Origin: Numenius arquata
Lineage: Eukaryota; Chordata; Aves; Charadriiformes; Scolopacidae
Assembly: GCF_964106895.1 (NCBI RefSeq)
Contig: NC_133578.1
Span: 2,274,501 to 2,338,500, forward strand
Reading direction: 5' to 3'
DNA length: 64,000 nucleotides
Shown: positions 16,501 to 31,500 of the stretch, piece after piece
Position numbering within the stretch: the first letter of the stretch is position 1
How the letters are laid out: each line of letters starts with the position of its first letter
Notes under the pieces: model-generated
Told to the model about the DNA's origin: nothing
The model's database searches: none
Seen by the model: the letters and a program-made list of their open reading frames with translations, nothing else
Program-made: the position numbers and the translations under genes

Positions 16501-19500
16501 GAGACTCGGCGAATCTGGGTTTGGAGAGAAATAATTTTTACGGTACGAGCTCAAACCACCACTGACTGAAAAATACAGTAATTCAACATATTTGGAACTC
16601 ATTACTCTACAGACTCTGTTAAACACCCCCGTTATGAACTGAATTAACTGTATCACATAATCACGTCACGGTACCTTATTCGCAGGTGACAGGGAGTCAT
16701 CATCTTGATTTCTTTTAACACCTCTCTTTAAAATGCTCGTGGAGGGAGAGGCGGAAGGAGACCACATGCAGCGCGCCTGCATCCCGTTGGGGCTTTCATT
16801 CGCTAACGCAAACGAATTGTCATCTTCCAGCTTTTGAGGGGAACCCACGCCGTTATTTTCGATGGCATCTTCTGTGTCCGAGGCCGCGTTTTCAGGCACT
16901 GTGATTTCAGTTTCCACTAATTCCTCCTTCACCTCTTTATCTGGAATAGTGCAAATTTCTCCTACACTATTCTCAGCCGCTTCTTCATTGCCCCAGTTGC
17001 TTTCTGGCTCATCCATCTGGTTTTTCTCAGTTTTGCTAACAACAATCGGCGCCTCGGGTATCTCCTCTAGTTGTCCATTCTGCCTCATTTCTTCCTTTCC
17101 CGTAGCCGCCGGTTCTTCGCTGTCATTCCCTGCCACCACGGAGCTGTCACCAGGCTCTTCTGCACCACCCTCAGACAGATGCTGCTCAGTTCCGTCGCTC
17201 TCATCAGCGGGTTCTTCCATGTCCACCACCGAGTCGGTAATTTCTCCTGCTCTACACTCTGCATCCTCCAGACCCTCCTCTTCTACAATGCTTCCTTGTA
17301 GATCATCTTCAGACCTTCCCTCTCCTCCCAAGTCAAAGGCACTGGGCTCCTTCGGGGGGTGCACTGGAGTGCTCATGGCACAAGGTGCCAGGGACAAGCT
17401 CTCATCCAAATTGGAATTACCGGACACCTCTGATGGATTTAGGGGCATCTGAACTGGGCTGGTTTGGGAGTTGTTCAGCTCAGGAGCACTCTCAGTTTTT
17501 GATCCAGTGACTGACAGAATGTGCTGCTTTGGCTTTATGCTACAGCAATCACAGCTCCTTACTCTTTTCACCCTTCTGCTTCTCTTGTGCTGACACTCGG
17601 GTACTGGCGAAGAGGGGAAGTCACCACCTGAAGCACTTCCTCCTGGTACAGGTTCAGGCAGAACAGTTGGACAACACTCTTCCACGGCTGTTTGCTTCTC
17701 AATGTGTTTATCGTCCTCTGGTGCTTTCAAATCCTGATCAGACACACAGGGGTTGGAGAATGATTCCGCTGACATATTGCTCTTTTGGTCCACATTGACA
17801 TTCTGTGCATCAGGCGAATCCTCGGAGCCGGCAGATGCCACCGCTTTGCTAATGCCTGCAGGCACTTCTTGATGCTTTGGGTCACACGCTTCAGATGTCA
17901 CCGCAGCGTCTGTGCCCACTTCAGGTCTTAGTTTACCTTGACTTGCTTCCAAGAGATTCTTCATTTCGTTTCCATGGGAAGACACCTCATGGCTCTGGCT
18001 TCCCGGCTGTAGATCTTTCGATTTACCTTCAAGAGAATCACTTCTGTTCTTCACTTTGGCCGATCTTTTCTTCCTGGTGCTTTCTTCCTTGGTCTCATAG
18101 CCATCAGCCTCTGAGTTTTCTATGCTGGAAAGCAATCCCTGCGAGGCTCTTCTTGTGTGGTACCGCGGGCGTTCCACCTTCTTCTGACCTACCGCACTCA
18201 AACTACTGTCTTGACCCTCTGTGTCACTCTTCAAGTTATCTTCTGGCCTCCTCCCACTTCTGTTTGCTTCCTCATCAAGGCCCCTTGAAGGAGGAGACTC
18301 CTTTGCGCTCACCTCCTCCGCAGCAGTTCTCTCCACCAGGTTGCTTTCTTTTTTATTTGTATTTTCTGTCGCTTTCCCAGAAATTGCTTTCTGCTTTAGG
18401 GACGCGTCATCTCTAGTCTGAGGCACCTTCTTTGGCCCAGATTTTTCGTCTTCTTTACGTCTGTCTCTCTTTTGGTGACCGTCTTCCTTATCCTGACTCC
18501 CCGCTGCACTTTCTACGGTTTCTGACCGCCGTCTCGAAGAACGTCTTGGTATTTTCTGACTGGGGGACAGGTGTGGAACCTGACTGTCGTCCCCCATCAC
18601 CTGGTCAGGTGATACGGTGGCCTCTGGGGGTGTATTTTCTTTAGAATCCATATCTAACGCCCGGACCTTTTCTATCTCTGCTATCGTATCTTCAACTTTC
18701 TTAATGTCTTCTTCTGTAGAATGGAGAACTTGGGACTGAGTAAGGAGAACATGTTCCACATCTTCTACTGCAGAAGACAGTTCAGGACTGTTTTCCATGC
18801 TGCTGGAGGCAAAAGACTCTTGTTCTAACCCAAAGAACAACTTGGACTGCTTGTTTCCTTGGTGCTCCAACTTGCTCTGCCTGCGTGTCAGCCTTCGTAT
18901 GGCAGTGACTATTTGCTCAGACTCCAATTTTGAAGGCTTTTTATTTTCTTCTCCAGATTTTTCTGGTTTAGCACCAGTCTTGCACACGCTTGTATTTTCC
19001 TGTTTCCCGGCCACAGAAGCGCTTCCAGGCATCTCAGCGATACTATTTAACACCGAAAGGCTGAAGGGTCTGTTCTCTGAACTACCAAATTTCTCCAGAG
19101 TAATAAAAGACTGCCGGCGGCTCGCAGGCTGCGGCGTTCCCGAAATGATGTCACTTGAACTGCTGCTGACGTTGGAAGTGGTTTCGTTCCCTACGGAGGG
19201 CTCCTTCGAAGCCGTTTCCATAGCACTTGTTTCTAACCCCTCTCCAACTGACGGCTCCTCTGGAATGGCGTCAGCTGCGTCCCTCTGTGACCCCCTCTTG
19301 CTGGTGGAGGTCGAGCTCTCCTCCATGTGAGTCACGGGTGGCTCTTCCCCACAGGCGGCGTTCTCCGGAGGATGGTCTGGTTTGCAGCCCCCTGCGATCT
19401 CATCCGATTCGCCCGTGCGCCCTTCGCTCTTTGCATTTTCTTCCTGTCCCAAAGATATCAACAGCAAAGGACTGTAGCTTTGATATGAATAGAACATAAA

Positions 19501-22500
19501 AAACCAGCTCTGGTGGAATAGAAAACACCGCACCCACACGGTTTTTCAAACCACCCTTCCTTCAAATTATTTTTATAACTACTGAGGGAAAGATAATAAA
19601 GGCAAAGATTATTAATTTTTTTTAAAAGCCATTTAATCTCAAAACACAAAGAACTGCAAAAACATTTTACGTGAGTTTTGCAGCATACTCAAAAATCTGT
19701 TACTAAAACAGTTTTTATGAAGAATCTGCTGTATTTTACCTACTGCCTGTTCAGCACTGCAGCTGGTCAAGCAAGCTGTGCAGCCAACTCCTCTCCAAAA
19801 CTGAACAGATCTATGTTTAGGACTTAGAAATTTCCACACACACCCCCCAAAAATCTACTATTTAATGCCCCACAAGCCCTTATAGCTTCATCCAGAAGCA
19901 GTTCAGAATGTGGAAACTTCTAAGCTTCTGAAAAAAAGATTATTCTCAAGAGTCTTACAGCTTAAGCAGTACAGGGAAAATAAACTATTCCTGTGAGCTG
20001 TTACATTTGAGGTACTTTTTTTTGCTTGAAGAGTTTCCAAATCAAGCTTAAAACCGTATCATATACAGTAATTTGCTGTTAATTACCAGAGCTCCTAATA
20101 TGAAGAAAACATGGTTATAATTCTGATATCTTAATTACCATTAGACAAGGAGAAATTACCTGAGGCTTGGTTTTAGTATCTTCTTTTGCATTTTCTATTA
20201 AAGATGGTTTTCCCCTAAAACAGAAGTTACTTAGATTAGAAGCATAGCAGAAAAGGGGGACAACCTCTACTGTATATAGTGGCAGCCTTTACTTACAAAG
20301 AATCTTCCTGGCTTTGTGTGTACTGAGAAAATAAGGTAGTATCTTGCGATGCGTCCAAATTGTTGTACATCGCAGGAATATCAGCTCTGAAACAAACCCA
20401 GAAATGGCAAGGCAGACTCTTTAAATTAAAAAGTAGTGAGATACAGGAACTGAAGTTATGTCAATCCAACACACTCAATGTAATGACATTTCATGCTAAG
20501 CTTAAAACAATAAATTACAGACCTCTTCGACCTAAGCACTTCTTTTTGATGCTCTGTCAATATTCTTTCTTTTGTTTCTGGAGGAATAAACACAAAATCA
20601 ACAGATTTCTCCTCTTCCAAGAGCATCTCACTCTTAGTCTTCGAAGATGAAAATTCTAGTTTCAACTACAGAAAGGAGAAAGAAAACCCCACTGGATTAC
20701 AAACGAGACAGAGGAATTGGAAGTGTCTTCATAGTTCAGTACAGCCATCCTAAGTGGAACAGTTCCCAAACAACCAGTTTTCTCAACATATTAATCAGCC
20801 CAAAACTCTCAGTACGTGTTGATTTTCTTTGTGAGTGATTTCCCCCCGCAACCAACAATCTCCTAGAAGATTCTGCAACCCCCACTCCCTGCCCTCCATC
20901 ACCCCTCCTTAAAGCTCAATCTGTAAATTTAGCAGAGAAATGAAAGCATGCTATATAGCCTATGTTTGAAAGAAAAATATTCCACTGTCACAAAGTATGT
21001 TATTTTTTACCGAGAATTTACAGAGCATTCTAGATGTTCTGCAGGACAAAAGGGATTTGATTCCATCACACCTATCTGTAATCTTACCTTGGCAGACGTT
21101 ACTTGCACGTTACCGGGCTTGTCTTTTCCTTCGCTTTTCAGTTCACTCGTCTGTGCCAATATAGAGTCTCGTTTTTGACCCAACTTTACCTCCATTCCGC
21201 TTATCTTTGCGTCCAGCTGTGAATTTTCCATCTAGTCAAATAAAAACACACTGAATGCTTGGAGTATGAAGAAACTCCAAGCTCACAAACTCATCCTGAG
21301 AGGTATTAATTCCTACAACTGACCTGTCCCCCACTCCCATTTTCCTCTAAATTACATAGAGGGCAACTTAATACATTAATTATTTCAAACAAGAAAGCAG
21401 AACCCACAAATTTAAAATGCCCATAACGTTTAAGAACCAGCTCAGTCTTTTGATGGCGCTTTCCCAGCACAGCTTATCACTCCAAACATGAAGCAGGTGG
21501 AAGCCAATGACAGCAAAAATACAAAATCGACCTTGCCACTCCCTGCTGAACAATTCCCATGAAGTTCTACGCAACGAAGCACCCCTTGCGGATCAATAAA
21601 ATCCTTACCGCATCAGAGAAGGGGCCGCTGTACTCTTCGGCCATCGCCATGCTTTCAAAACCAGGCAGCAAGAGTGGAATATTCTTTTTGGCTTGGCTTA
21701 ACACAGATCTGCTCAACAAAAAAGGGAATTAAATGTATGGAGGAGGGGGGAAGAGGTACACAAAAAGACCAGCAGCTACCCCAGCTTGCACAAAAAGCAG
21801 AATATAAACGGTGACCAGAACACCACCAGTTCATTTGCACACAACCCATGATCTCTTCCTTTAAAAATATATAAATATATATAAAAAAAAAAATGTATCT
21901 TACTTTAACTCTTCAGGGTATGTTAACGACGTAGCCTTGGCAAACGTTGTGTTCCAGAAGTGGGCGCACTGGTGGCGGATCTGTTTGCTCTTGTGCTGGA
22001 ATATCACGCAGAGCAAGGGAGAAAGCTGCGCCAGCAAATCGCTGTCGTAAGAGCCAGTGCAGTGAGACTGCACGCACTGGATGATCTCGGCCAGGAGCTT
22101 TTCAAGCTGAGGGAGAGAAGAAACACCAGGGTTTTTTTATTCAATTCAAATATTACACATATTCACTATTTAAAAGTTTAAAACATCATTTAAAACATTA
22201 TTATCCCAGTGAATAGTATGACCTGAATAAACAAGTTTAAACACCACACAGAAGGTCTAATAGCTAACCTCAACTACCTTTTCAGTAAAAAATAAATAGT
22301 TTAAAAATAAATCTCTACCTTCAATACTTTTTTAAATATTTTTTTAGAATACAGGATGAACAGCAAAACTCATGTCACACATTTTCCCAAACCCCAGCAA
22401 ATTTACCTTGTTATTGAGATCACTGTATACTTTAGGTGCATCAGCAAGCCTGCCAAAACAAACCAAAAAAGTTGTATTTTGCTGTATCATTTATCTCAAG

Positions 22501-25500
22501 CGTGAGAATTAAACACGTAATGCACTCAAGCACTACACACTGGTTTTAGTATGCAACTTGATGAAATTATGTTGACACAAGCCTTCCATGGGATGATCAA
22601 AAAATTTCCTGATGTAAATACTTTCAAGTCAGTCTATTTTAAGATTAACTAACAGAAAGATCATTACTAATTAGTACAAACTTAAAATTCAAGGTTTTCT
22701 TAGGAAGTAACTTCTAATTGTCTTTTTTGTGTTGCTCTTAACCCTTTCCCCAAACAAATTTCCCAAGCTCCATAAATATCCACATTAAAAAGCTGAAGCA
22801 CTACCTAAACTAAGTAATTTCATGTCTATAAATCCTAGGTATACACATCATCCCCCCCAAATGTGAGAAAGCTGCGACCTCCAACCTGAAGAGGTTCCCA
22901 AACTTGCATTTGCTTGCACATGCCTTCCTTTAAAAATATACATCCAACACTCACTTCTCCCTTTTAATGAGTAATTCTGAGAAAGACAATGCTCAAAGGC
23001 AGGTGAGATGGGAGACGGAGAGAGGGGGCTTCAACTCAACCTTAGACCGTAACAAGGGGATTCTTGCCTTTGAGACGGGGAATCCCAACGAATTTTACAT
23101 TAGTGGTAGCCGCCCTGCTTTGAGTTTCGGTAAAAGCTTCAAGAAAACAGTTACAGGCTGACTGGCAGCATCCCATCCCATCCTCTCCTCTCCTCCCAAA
23201 GCCATACTCAATTTCTTTTCCTTTTCCTGAGCCCAGGGTAAGTCTCCTGCACCACCAACAAACCAGACACAAGCCTCTGCCAGCCCCCTCCCACCAAGCC
23301 CCTAATAATTCCATCGTGTCCTGGGAGGAGAAGGTTACAACAATTTAAAAATAAAAAAGCAAAGCCGTATAAAAGCAACGCATAGCAACAAGTAAGTATT
23401 TCTCAGTACTTCCCTCTGCTTAAAATCTTATAGGGTTTTAGTGTACTTCAAATAATTATAATCTCTCTTTTTCCTACAAAAATTTATGCAGTTCCCGCCC
23501 ACCAGAAAACAAATTACTGTTAATAACTTCACTGCAGTGAAAATAAACAGCACAACACTTCAGTCTTTTGGAGATGACAATACCTTCAGTCTAAAGAGAC
23601 ACCAATTTTAAAAACCAAGCTTTCAGAAGTCCTACAGGTTTCCTTTCCTGTATGACTAGGTTGGTTTGGGTTTATTTCTATTTTTCCCCCCAGCTTTTTA
23701 TGCAGGAATTGTAGAAAACAGCAAGTGTTCTCAGCAATGCTTTAGAGAGCCATTCCTTCTGCAGTGTTTGGGCACGCTACAAAACCAGTACCTACTAACT
23801 AGGCTGAATCTAGTAAAATACAAGCTGTTCTTAATGCAAGAATCATGGAATGATACGGGGTTGGAAGGGGCCTCTGGAGATCATTTGGTCCAACCCCGCT
23901 GCCAAAGCAGGTCCACCCAGAGCAGGTTCCACAGGAACGTCTCCAGGGGGGTTTGGAATGTCTCCAGAGATGGAGACTCCACCACTTCCCTGGGCAGCCT
24001 CTTCCAGGGCTCTGCCACCCTCACAGCAAAGAAGTTCCTCCTCATGGTTAGGTGGAACTTCTTTTGTTCAAGTTTGTGCCCGTTCCCTCTTGTCCTGTCC
24101 CTGGGCACCACTGAAAAAATGACTGGCCCCATCCTCCTGACACCCACCCTTGAAGTATTTATAGGCGTTGATCAGATCCCCCCTCAGTCTTCTCTTCTCC
24201 AGACTAAAAAACCCCAAGTCCCTCAGCCTTTCCTTGTTAAGAGAGATGCTCCAGGCCCCTCATGATCTTTGTAACCCTCTGCTGTACCCTCTCCAGCAGT
24301 TCCCTGTCCTTCTTGAGCTGGGGAGCCCAGAACTGGCCCCAGTGCTCCAGATGGGGCCTCCCCAGGGCAGAGCAGAGGGGGAGGATGACCTCCCTCCACC
24401 TGCTGGTCACCCTCTTCCTGAATGCACCCCAGGATGCCATTGGCCTTCTTGGCCACAAGGACAAGAAGCTTGAAGCAAGAAGAAGCAAGAAGCTTGGAAA
24501 GAGCTGAAAATTCTTAGTATACTAGTGCCAAAGCTCTGAAAACTCCTGAGCTGTATTCAAATACACCACTTGTTACAGAATTTCACCAATACATGGCAAA
24601 TACAACGAATCCAGTTTTCCAACCGTTCTTCAAATACTCACTTTGCTTTTTCATAAAACACTGCCAGAGGTTTTGAAAAAATTGCAAACATAGTTCCGAT
24701 GACTGAAGGCAATGAAACACGGCTGATGATGTTGTGGAGAACAGCAATAATTGAAGGACCAACAGAAAGCAATGTTTCTGAACAGGTTTCTTTGGAACTG
24801 AACACATGGAAAGAGTCTAGTAACATCACCAGGAGTTTAAATAGAGAGGAAAGCTTCCCAAGGGGTTCCTTTTTCTTCTTAGACCAATCTGTAGGTGTCT
24901 GTGGAGCTAACATTAAGAAAAAAAATAAGTTTTCTTCCTATCTAACCAACACACATTACAACAAAAGACCTATGAACTTTTTGTCTAAACGAGAAACAGA
25001 ACTTCGATTCCCACACTGTATCTACACACAAATAGTTTAACAACTAACTGTCTTACTACTTGAACAAATTCACACAGGGCACAGAAACAGCTCAAGTTTT
25101 ATATGGAATTACATTATTTTGTAAATTATTTCTTCAGATTTAGTAGTTATAAGTGGGTGGAGGAAACAAAAAGAACGTTTTACGTACAATGACCTTTTGT
25201 CTTCTGTTAAAACTATTCTCAACCATTTTATGCAAATTACCTTCAGAAGCAGTAGCCTTTCTATCGTTGCGTTCATAAGTTTACCATTGGTTTTAGGTAG
25301 GTATTTTATTATTAGACTGTGGATTATGATCAATCATTACTGCTTCAGATTGCGTTTGCTTTGTGCAGACGTAGATTTCACATGCAAAGTTTAAATCATA
25401 GGAAAAATATCACATACAACTTCAGAAACCAGCTGTGTTTTACAGTGAACTGAGTAGTAAAGCAGCCTTGAGGTTTATATCAATTTCAGATGTCTTTTGT

Positions 25501-28500
25501 CAGGCTGTGCAGTAGCTGCTAAACAAGTAGAAAAGACCCAGTACTCAAATATGTGTACTGGATGACACTTTCAGTTCCTTTTGATGATTATTTTGTCAAT
25601 CCCTTCATTGCCTAGATGGTATGTGTTGCATATAGAGACCACTGACATCCTACAGTCATCACTTCTGCATCTACAAAAACTCTAATTTTCAGCCAGCTCT
25701 GGGAGAAAGAGACAGAAACCCCCAATATTCAAGTATTTTCTTACATCTATTTTTGGGCTGGTATTTAGTCCCATATGGTGCAAAGTTGATGCAGTCAACC
25801 ATAACTGATATAATATGGGTGAGACCATCCATCATTGCAAACATCTGAGGAGGAAACACAAGTCATCAGCAAAGCCCAAAAGAGCAACAGTGACAGAAAA
25901 AAAACCCCACGTTGGCCATTCAGGACAAGAACGCAAACAGCTTTTAAACTTAAGAGTGGATGAAATTTGTCTACATTATCAGGTAAGATTCAGAAAAGTT
26001 TACATTTTAAAATACAGACATTTACAGAAGCTTAAGATTGAGTCTTCCATTCTGTACAAATAAGACATAAGCATCTATACTATCTAAAGAAACAAAACAG
26101 TAACAGGCAGCTGTAAGAAGGCGTTAGGTTTAAGAAGATGCACCAAAAGTATTAAGGTTTGAGGCACTACCTGTCTAGCAAAACATATGTTACCAAATGT
26201 CAGTGTGTGCCTAAGTTCAGTTACTGTACAAAGCCTGATTTTCAGAAAAGTCACTGTAGGCATAACAATAAGGTTGTCATTAACAGTCAGGAAGCACCAT
26301 CCATTTCTAGGACACAGAAAAAGATGGGTCAAGGTTTTTCACACTTCCCCCCCCCCCAAATAAATCACAAATTCCTCTAAATAAAACAAAAACTTGCTTT
26401 TATAAGGAACATTGATATCATGGGCAATAAAAGTTTAGTTTCAATATGACTTACATGCTGAAGCTCTAAATTGTTTAAGTTTTGCTTGCTTAACTGTTAT
26501 TAATTTTTGAAAATTTAAGTTTATTAGCAGGATACAGCAGCATCCAAACTAAGTTATAATGATGTAGTCCTCCAAACTATGTTTCTTTCTCATCTGTTTC
26601 TTATTTGTTCCTTTCAGTTTTGTTTTTGTTTTTTTGTTTTGTTTTTTTAAAAGACAGTCAACAAAGGATTTTATATTCCAAAACTGATGTTCACCAACAC
26701 CTACAGATACTCCATCTGCCCATATGAAGTGGGCTTGCAAACAGGCAAGACAGATAATGTAAAGGCTTCCTCTTTCAAAGTCTTATTTCTAAAGCTTTCT
26801 AAGACAGAGAAGTCTTTAAATTTTAGTGTACAGGGTTGACAGTACCAGGAATGTAGCAAGTTACACTCTCTGAATGCTACAGTGCTACCCTATCCTCCTT
26901 CCTAATCAAAATGGATTTTTTTTTGCATTATTTGTTAATTCAACCTGAAGTAACTTTATATATAGACACACATTTCAACCAGACAGATCATATTTATCAT
27001 GACGATGACACTCACTAAACCATTATTACTTAAATAGTTCGAAGACAAATCCAAAGATTGCTTAACTGCTATTTTAATATTTAAGCTTTATAATTCTTTT
27101 TACTCCCAATCCATTTCTAGATCAACTCCAACTCCTGTTAATAAAAAGAATTTTGTTACGGCTTTATCTAAGTCTCACCCAAAACACTTTAAGTTATAGA
27201 AAGCACTACATTAAACTTTACAATAGGTTCTTATATCTAATTTTAAAATATATCTTCTAAAGTACTTATATAGTTCAATATCACTGGTTTATACTCACTA
27301 CTGGAGTTTCACCTTCTAGCCCAGATATTATTTTGGCACAAAGTTCTTCACAGCATAGGTTTTCTTCTGCTGTTGCAACTAAAGCAGCACAGCGAGCAAA
27401 TGCTCTATACAGCTCTGACCAAGTGCGCAACAAGGATTTCATAGTTGGCTTTAACAACAGAAAGAAAAAGTTTATAAATATCAATGTCTGTGCATAAAGG
27501 ATAAAAACTTGCTTTAAGTTTTCTTCTTCTGTCAAAAACCTACGTAACTCAAGAAATCCAACCCTGGAGCAGTGGGTCAATGTATAAAACATATCGATAA
27601 TAAACTCTGCTCTTGAGATATCAGAGAGCACTTCATAGTTTGTTGTGTTTTTTTTTTTAAATAAACCCCACATTGTTTCTAATGAACGTTAATGCATTCA
27701 CTGTTACCTGTGGAAATTCCTGAACGGGGAAGATATGTGATACTGGTAGCAGCAATGCACTATAAACAGCATTGAAGTTGTGTTCCAGGGCATCACCCTG
27801 ATTTACTTCGTTAGTCTGCAACGAGAAAACAATTTTCTGAGTAACAAAGCTGCACAATTTAGATGACAAATAAGGTTGTTCTAAATACATATTGCCAGTG
27901 GCATTTTGAAATTAGCTATTCAGTTCTTTCAAGGGTTTGAGCTGACCCTACTATTTAAAGAGATAAAAGGCACTGTTTCTAAATTCCAAAATAGCTTAAT
28001 TCCAAGAATAAAAACCATCAGTTAAAAAATGTCACGCATTTCTTACTTATTTCAGTCACAATAAGTGATGACAGTAACCTACCTAAAGCACCTACAACTT
28101 TCTTCATAAATTCTAAGGTTTTTAGGGCTAATGACTACATGAGAATTAGACACTACAGTCAATGTACTTCATTAGTGAAAAATACTGTTCTAATTACATT
28201 CTAAACATCACAACTTGGTATTTATTATATTATCAAATAAAGCAAACAAGTCTCTTGGTATTTAAAAGTTAACAGGTCCTGGAGGGCAGGTTTCCATCCT
28301 CTGTAGCAGCAAGACTATGTCAAGGATTCAAGGGCTTGAAGCACATCTAGAAACGTAACTATAACCTTAAAAAAAGGAGAAAAGCATTCCCGACACTGTA
28401 TTTAAGAGTGATCACTCTTTACTGACTGGAATCACTTCAAACCACGGTCCAGATCACTCCTCCACTACTGCCCTTCATCCCACCTCACTGCAGATGTTCA

Positions 28501-31500
28501 TACTCAACTTAGGGACTCTTTTAACAAAACGCCGCACACATTCCAGTTTCATGAATACGACCAAGGCTTGTTTAATTTTACTACCAATTCAAGACATGTA
28601 ATTCTTAAAAATACATTAAGATCATTAAGATAAAAGATCAGCACAAAGTTTTCCTGTGTTTTTTTTGCACGAGGACAGGGAAAGAGAACAAAAAGCCACT
28701 CTACCCGATTAATCCATTCGGTTAGCGGGTTAACAACAATACTCCACATCCTCCAAAGATGCTCCTTGTTTTCCACTTGCTTTGCGCTCTGATTAAGAAT
28801 TCCAATCACGGATTCACTGAAAGCCAGCGGAGACGTAGGCCCAGACAAAACAAAACCCACCAGCGTTGTTAGAATTACAAAGAATCTAGGGAAGAAAGGG
28901 AAATAGGTAAGATACTTTTTCCAGCTGAAGTCAGGAATATCTTCCACGAAGTCTTCTACGGGAAGCTCATTGTAAACAAACACCACCACATACCTCTCCT
29001 CTGTTACACAGGACTCCAAGAGGTTATTATGGAAAGGCAGCTGGATTAAGAACAACGCTGGTGTTCCCTTATAAGAGAAATTTAAGAGATCAAAACAACA
29101 TATACACTGATCAAATGAAACAGCTGCCTCACCTACATGTGTATTTATCTGTATACTGTATTTAAGCCAGAAGTTTGCAACTATTAAAAGTTGTCTAAGA
29201 CTGTCAATTCTAACACTTCAAAATAAAAATGAGAGGGAAAGCTGGAAACCTAAGCTTCTGCCGGATCCTGGTGCTTCAGCAGAATACCAATTACACTCTA
29301 GTTGAAGCAAAACACTTCTCTATTTAAAAGGCTGTGAATTTTACTGTACTTAGTCACTACTGCCTTAAATTCCATACAACACAATAAGGCAGGTGCAGGT
29401 AACTCAACCAGTGCATGGTGTGAGACCTGGAACAAAATGGGGCAACCTGAGATTTACTTATTTCTAGGTTTCAACAACACCTCTTTTGGATAATCTCTGT
29501 TAAAAATCTACCACAAGCATTTCAGGTTTGCTAGCGTTAAAGTATTTAACAAAACGCATTTAATACCTACCCATTAAAGCTTCAACCACCTTCATAAAGT
29601 TTTGATTCTTGTACTTAAGTCAGAAAAAGCCTCCAAATGTAAATAACACAATCAGAAGGGAAAAAAGGCCGGAAAGAATTTTGAGAGCTGAGCTCTTAAG
29701 CCAGCTCTGGTACACAAAGTTCTATACTACTCACTTGAGCTGAAGCATTCGCTTACCCTATTTCACTTAGGTCTCCTCTCACAGGTATTTACTTTTAAAA
29801 GCCTCCAAATGAATTCCATGCACTCCCTGGCTACCAACGTAAATGTTTAGCTACTTTCATAGGCTCTATCTTCACCTTCTTTCTAGTAGAAAGCTCTGTC
29901 TCCACTGGTGCAAAATAAATAAGTTCCCCTCTATATACTGGTGCATGTAGGAGAATTTTAAGTTCCTAAAAAACCTTTTAAACTTTTAATAAATCTAACT
30001 GCTAGTATACTCCTACTCAGTCTGCAACCTGTATTCCTAATCATGATGTGAACATGAGAAATCCTCTTTCATTAGTACAGTACTTTTTAGCTAGTTAAAA
30101 GTACTCATCAGAAGTGAGAGCTGGAAACAAAGTCTGCATTTTGGAACACAGAATAATACAGTTTCCTGAAAGGTCTGGATCTAACGACTTATGAAATCCT
30201 CTGTATGTTTGTGCAAATATGACATCCTAAGACATTTCAGCACAAAAACAAAGTTCTGGAAGCAAGTCAGACTTACATTTAAAAGATCCATATCAGCAAC
30301 CTGATAAGCTGGTGATCCCAATACTTTTGAAGGCAATTCGTTAACAGTGATATCAATGAGAGACTAAGTAGGGGAAAAAAAGAAAACATAAATAAACATT
30401 TTTTTTCCTGAATGTCCTAATATTTTAAATAACACCACAAATAAAAGCAAAATTTAACAATTGCTTCCCTTTATTAAAAAAATCCATTGTGAAAGTAACT
30501 GTCCTTGGAAGCAGAAGGTTCTGGTAGGAGAACCATATACCCCATTATGAGAACATTGCTGATAAGTATGAAAAATATTTCAAGAAAGAAACCCTTAAGC
30601 AAGACTCTGCCATCTGATGAGAATTGTGTAACTTAGGTTACACCAAAGAAGTTGTCTCTTTAAAAAGAGGCGACTGTTCAGTTAGATGCAAAAGCCTGCT
30701 ACCAATCAGAATCTAGACCATCAAAAAGCAATGAGTTTTAAAAAACAAGACAAACCCACCCAACTTACCAGTATTTTCTGCACAGGAAGAGAATTTGATC
30801 TAACAGTGTTTTTTAAGGCCTGGAGCAACATAGTCAGTATTTCTGACCCTTGCTTTTCTTTCTTATTTCCTAGAACAAAGAATATTTGCAGTTAGAGCAG
30901 AAGAAAGTTATGGTGACCGACCATCATTCAAAACTTCTGTGCCTTCCCCAATAAGCCTCAGTGGATCAGATCAATATGATTTTGTATTTGTCACACAAAG
31001 GTGCAGGCATCATGAAAAATATCAGTCATTGCCTCAAAAACAACTATTAATGATGCCTAAAACCAAATTTTATCAGCAATGAAGCAAATAACACTTAAGG
31101 TCTAGTCTTAGAAAAAAAACAACCAAACCTCTAACTGGTCAGCAATGACAAATTAAAAAAAAAAAAGTGCTTTTTACCTGATTCAATAGCAGTTTTTACA
31201 TATCCATTTATGTCCTTCCATATAACATTCAGCATACAATCTACAAGACAGCAAAACATTTTTATTCAGTTTGCAATAAAAACGTTAAACAAAACTGCAG
31301 TTAAAATACAAACTGTTAAACAACAGACTTTGACATAAGCCAAAACTGACATAAGCTTTCAAACCAAGTCAGAGTAGCTCTATTTAATGCTAACACTGGA
31401 ATATTATAGAAAGCGGTTATTTTTAATTAGGTTTCCCTCCCCCACTTTGTTTTCCAGAAAAGAAATCAAATTTCACCACTAAATTCTTACCTGGAACTTC

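Noticed and set aside
16862..17452. 196-codon plus-strand open frame
   Set aside because: It is the antisense shadow of the RIF1 giant exon, with Ser-rich low complexity from complementing Glu-rich codons.
17877..18416. 179-codon plus-strand open frame, and others at 18797-19330
   Set aside because: Also antisense to the RIF1 giant exon, with no homology.
19444..19539. N-terminal extension of the long RIF1 frame
   Set aside because: It is hydrophobic, lies upstream of a good acceptor (TTTGGGACAG) and has no homology, so it is intron read in frame.
28886..28993. Open frame joining RIF1 exons 16 and 17 through the intron
   Set aside because: The intron happens to lack stops, but canonical splice sites remove it and the joined exons match RIF1 exactly.
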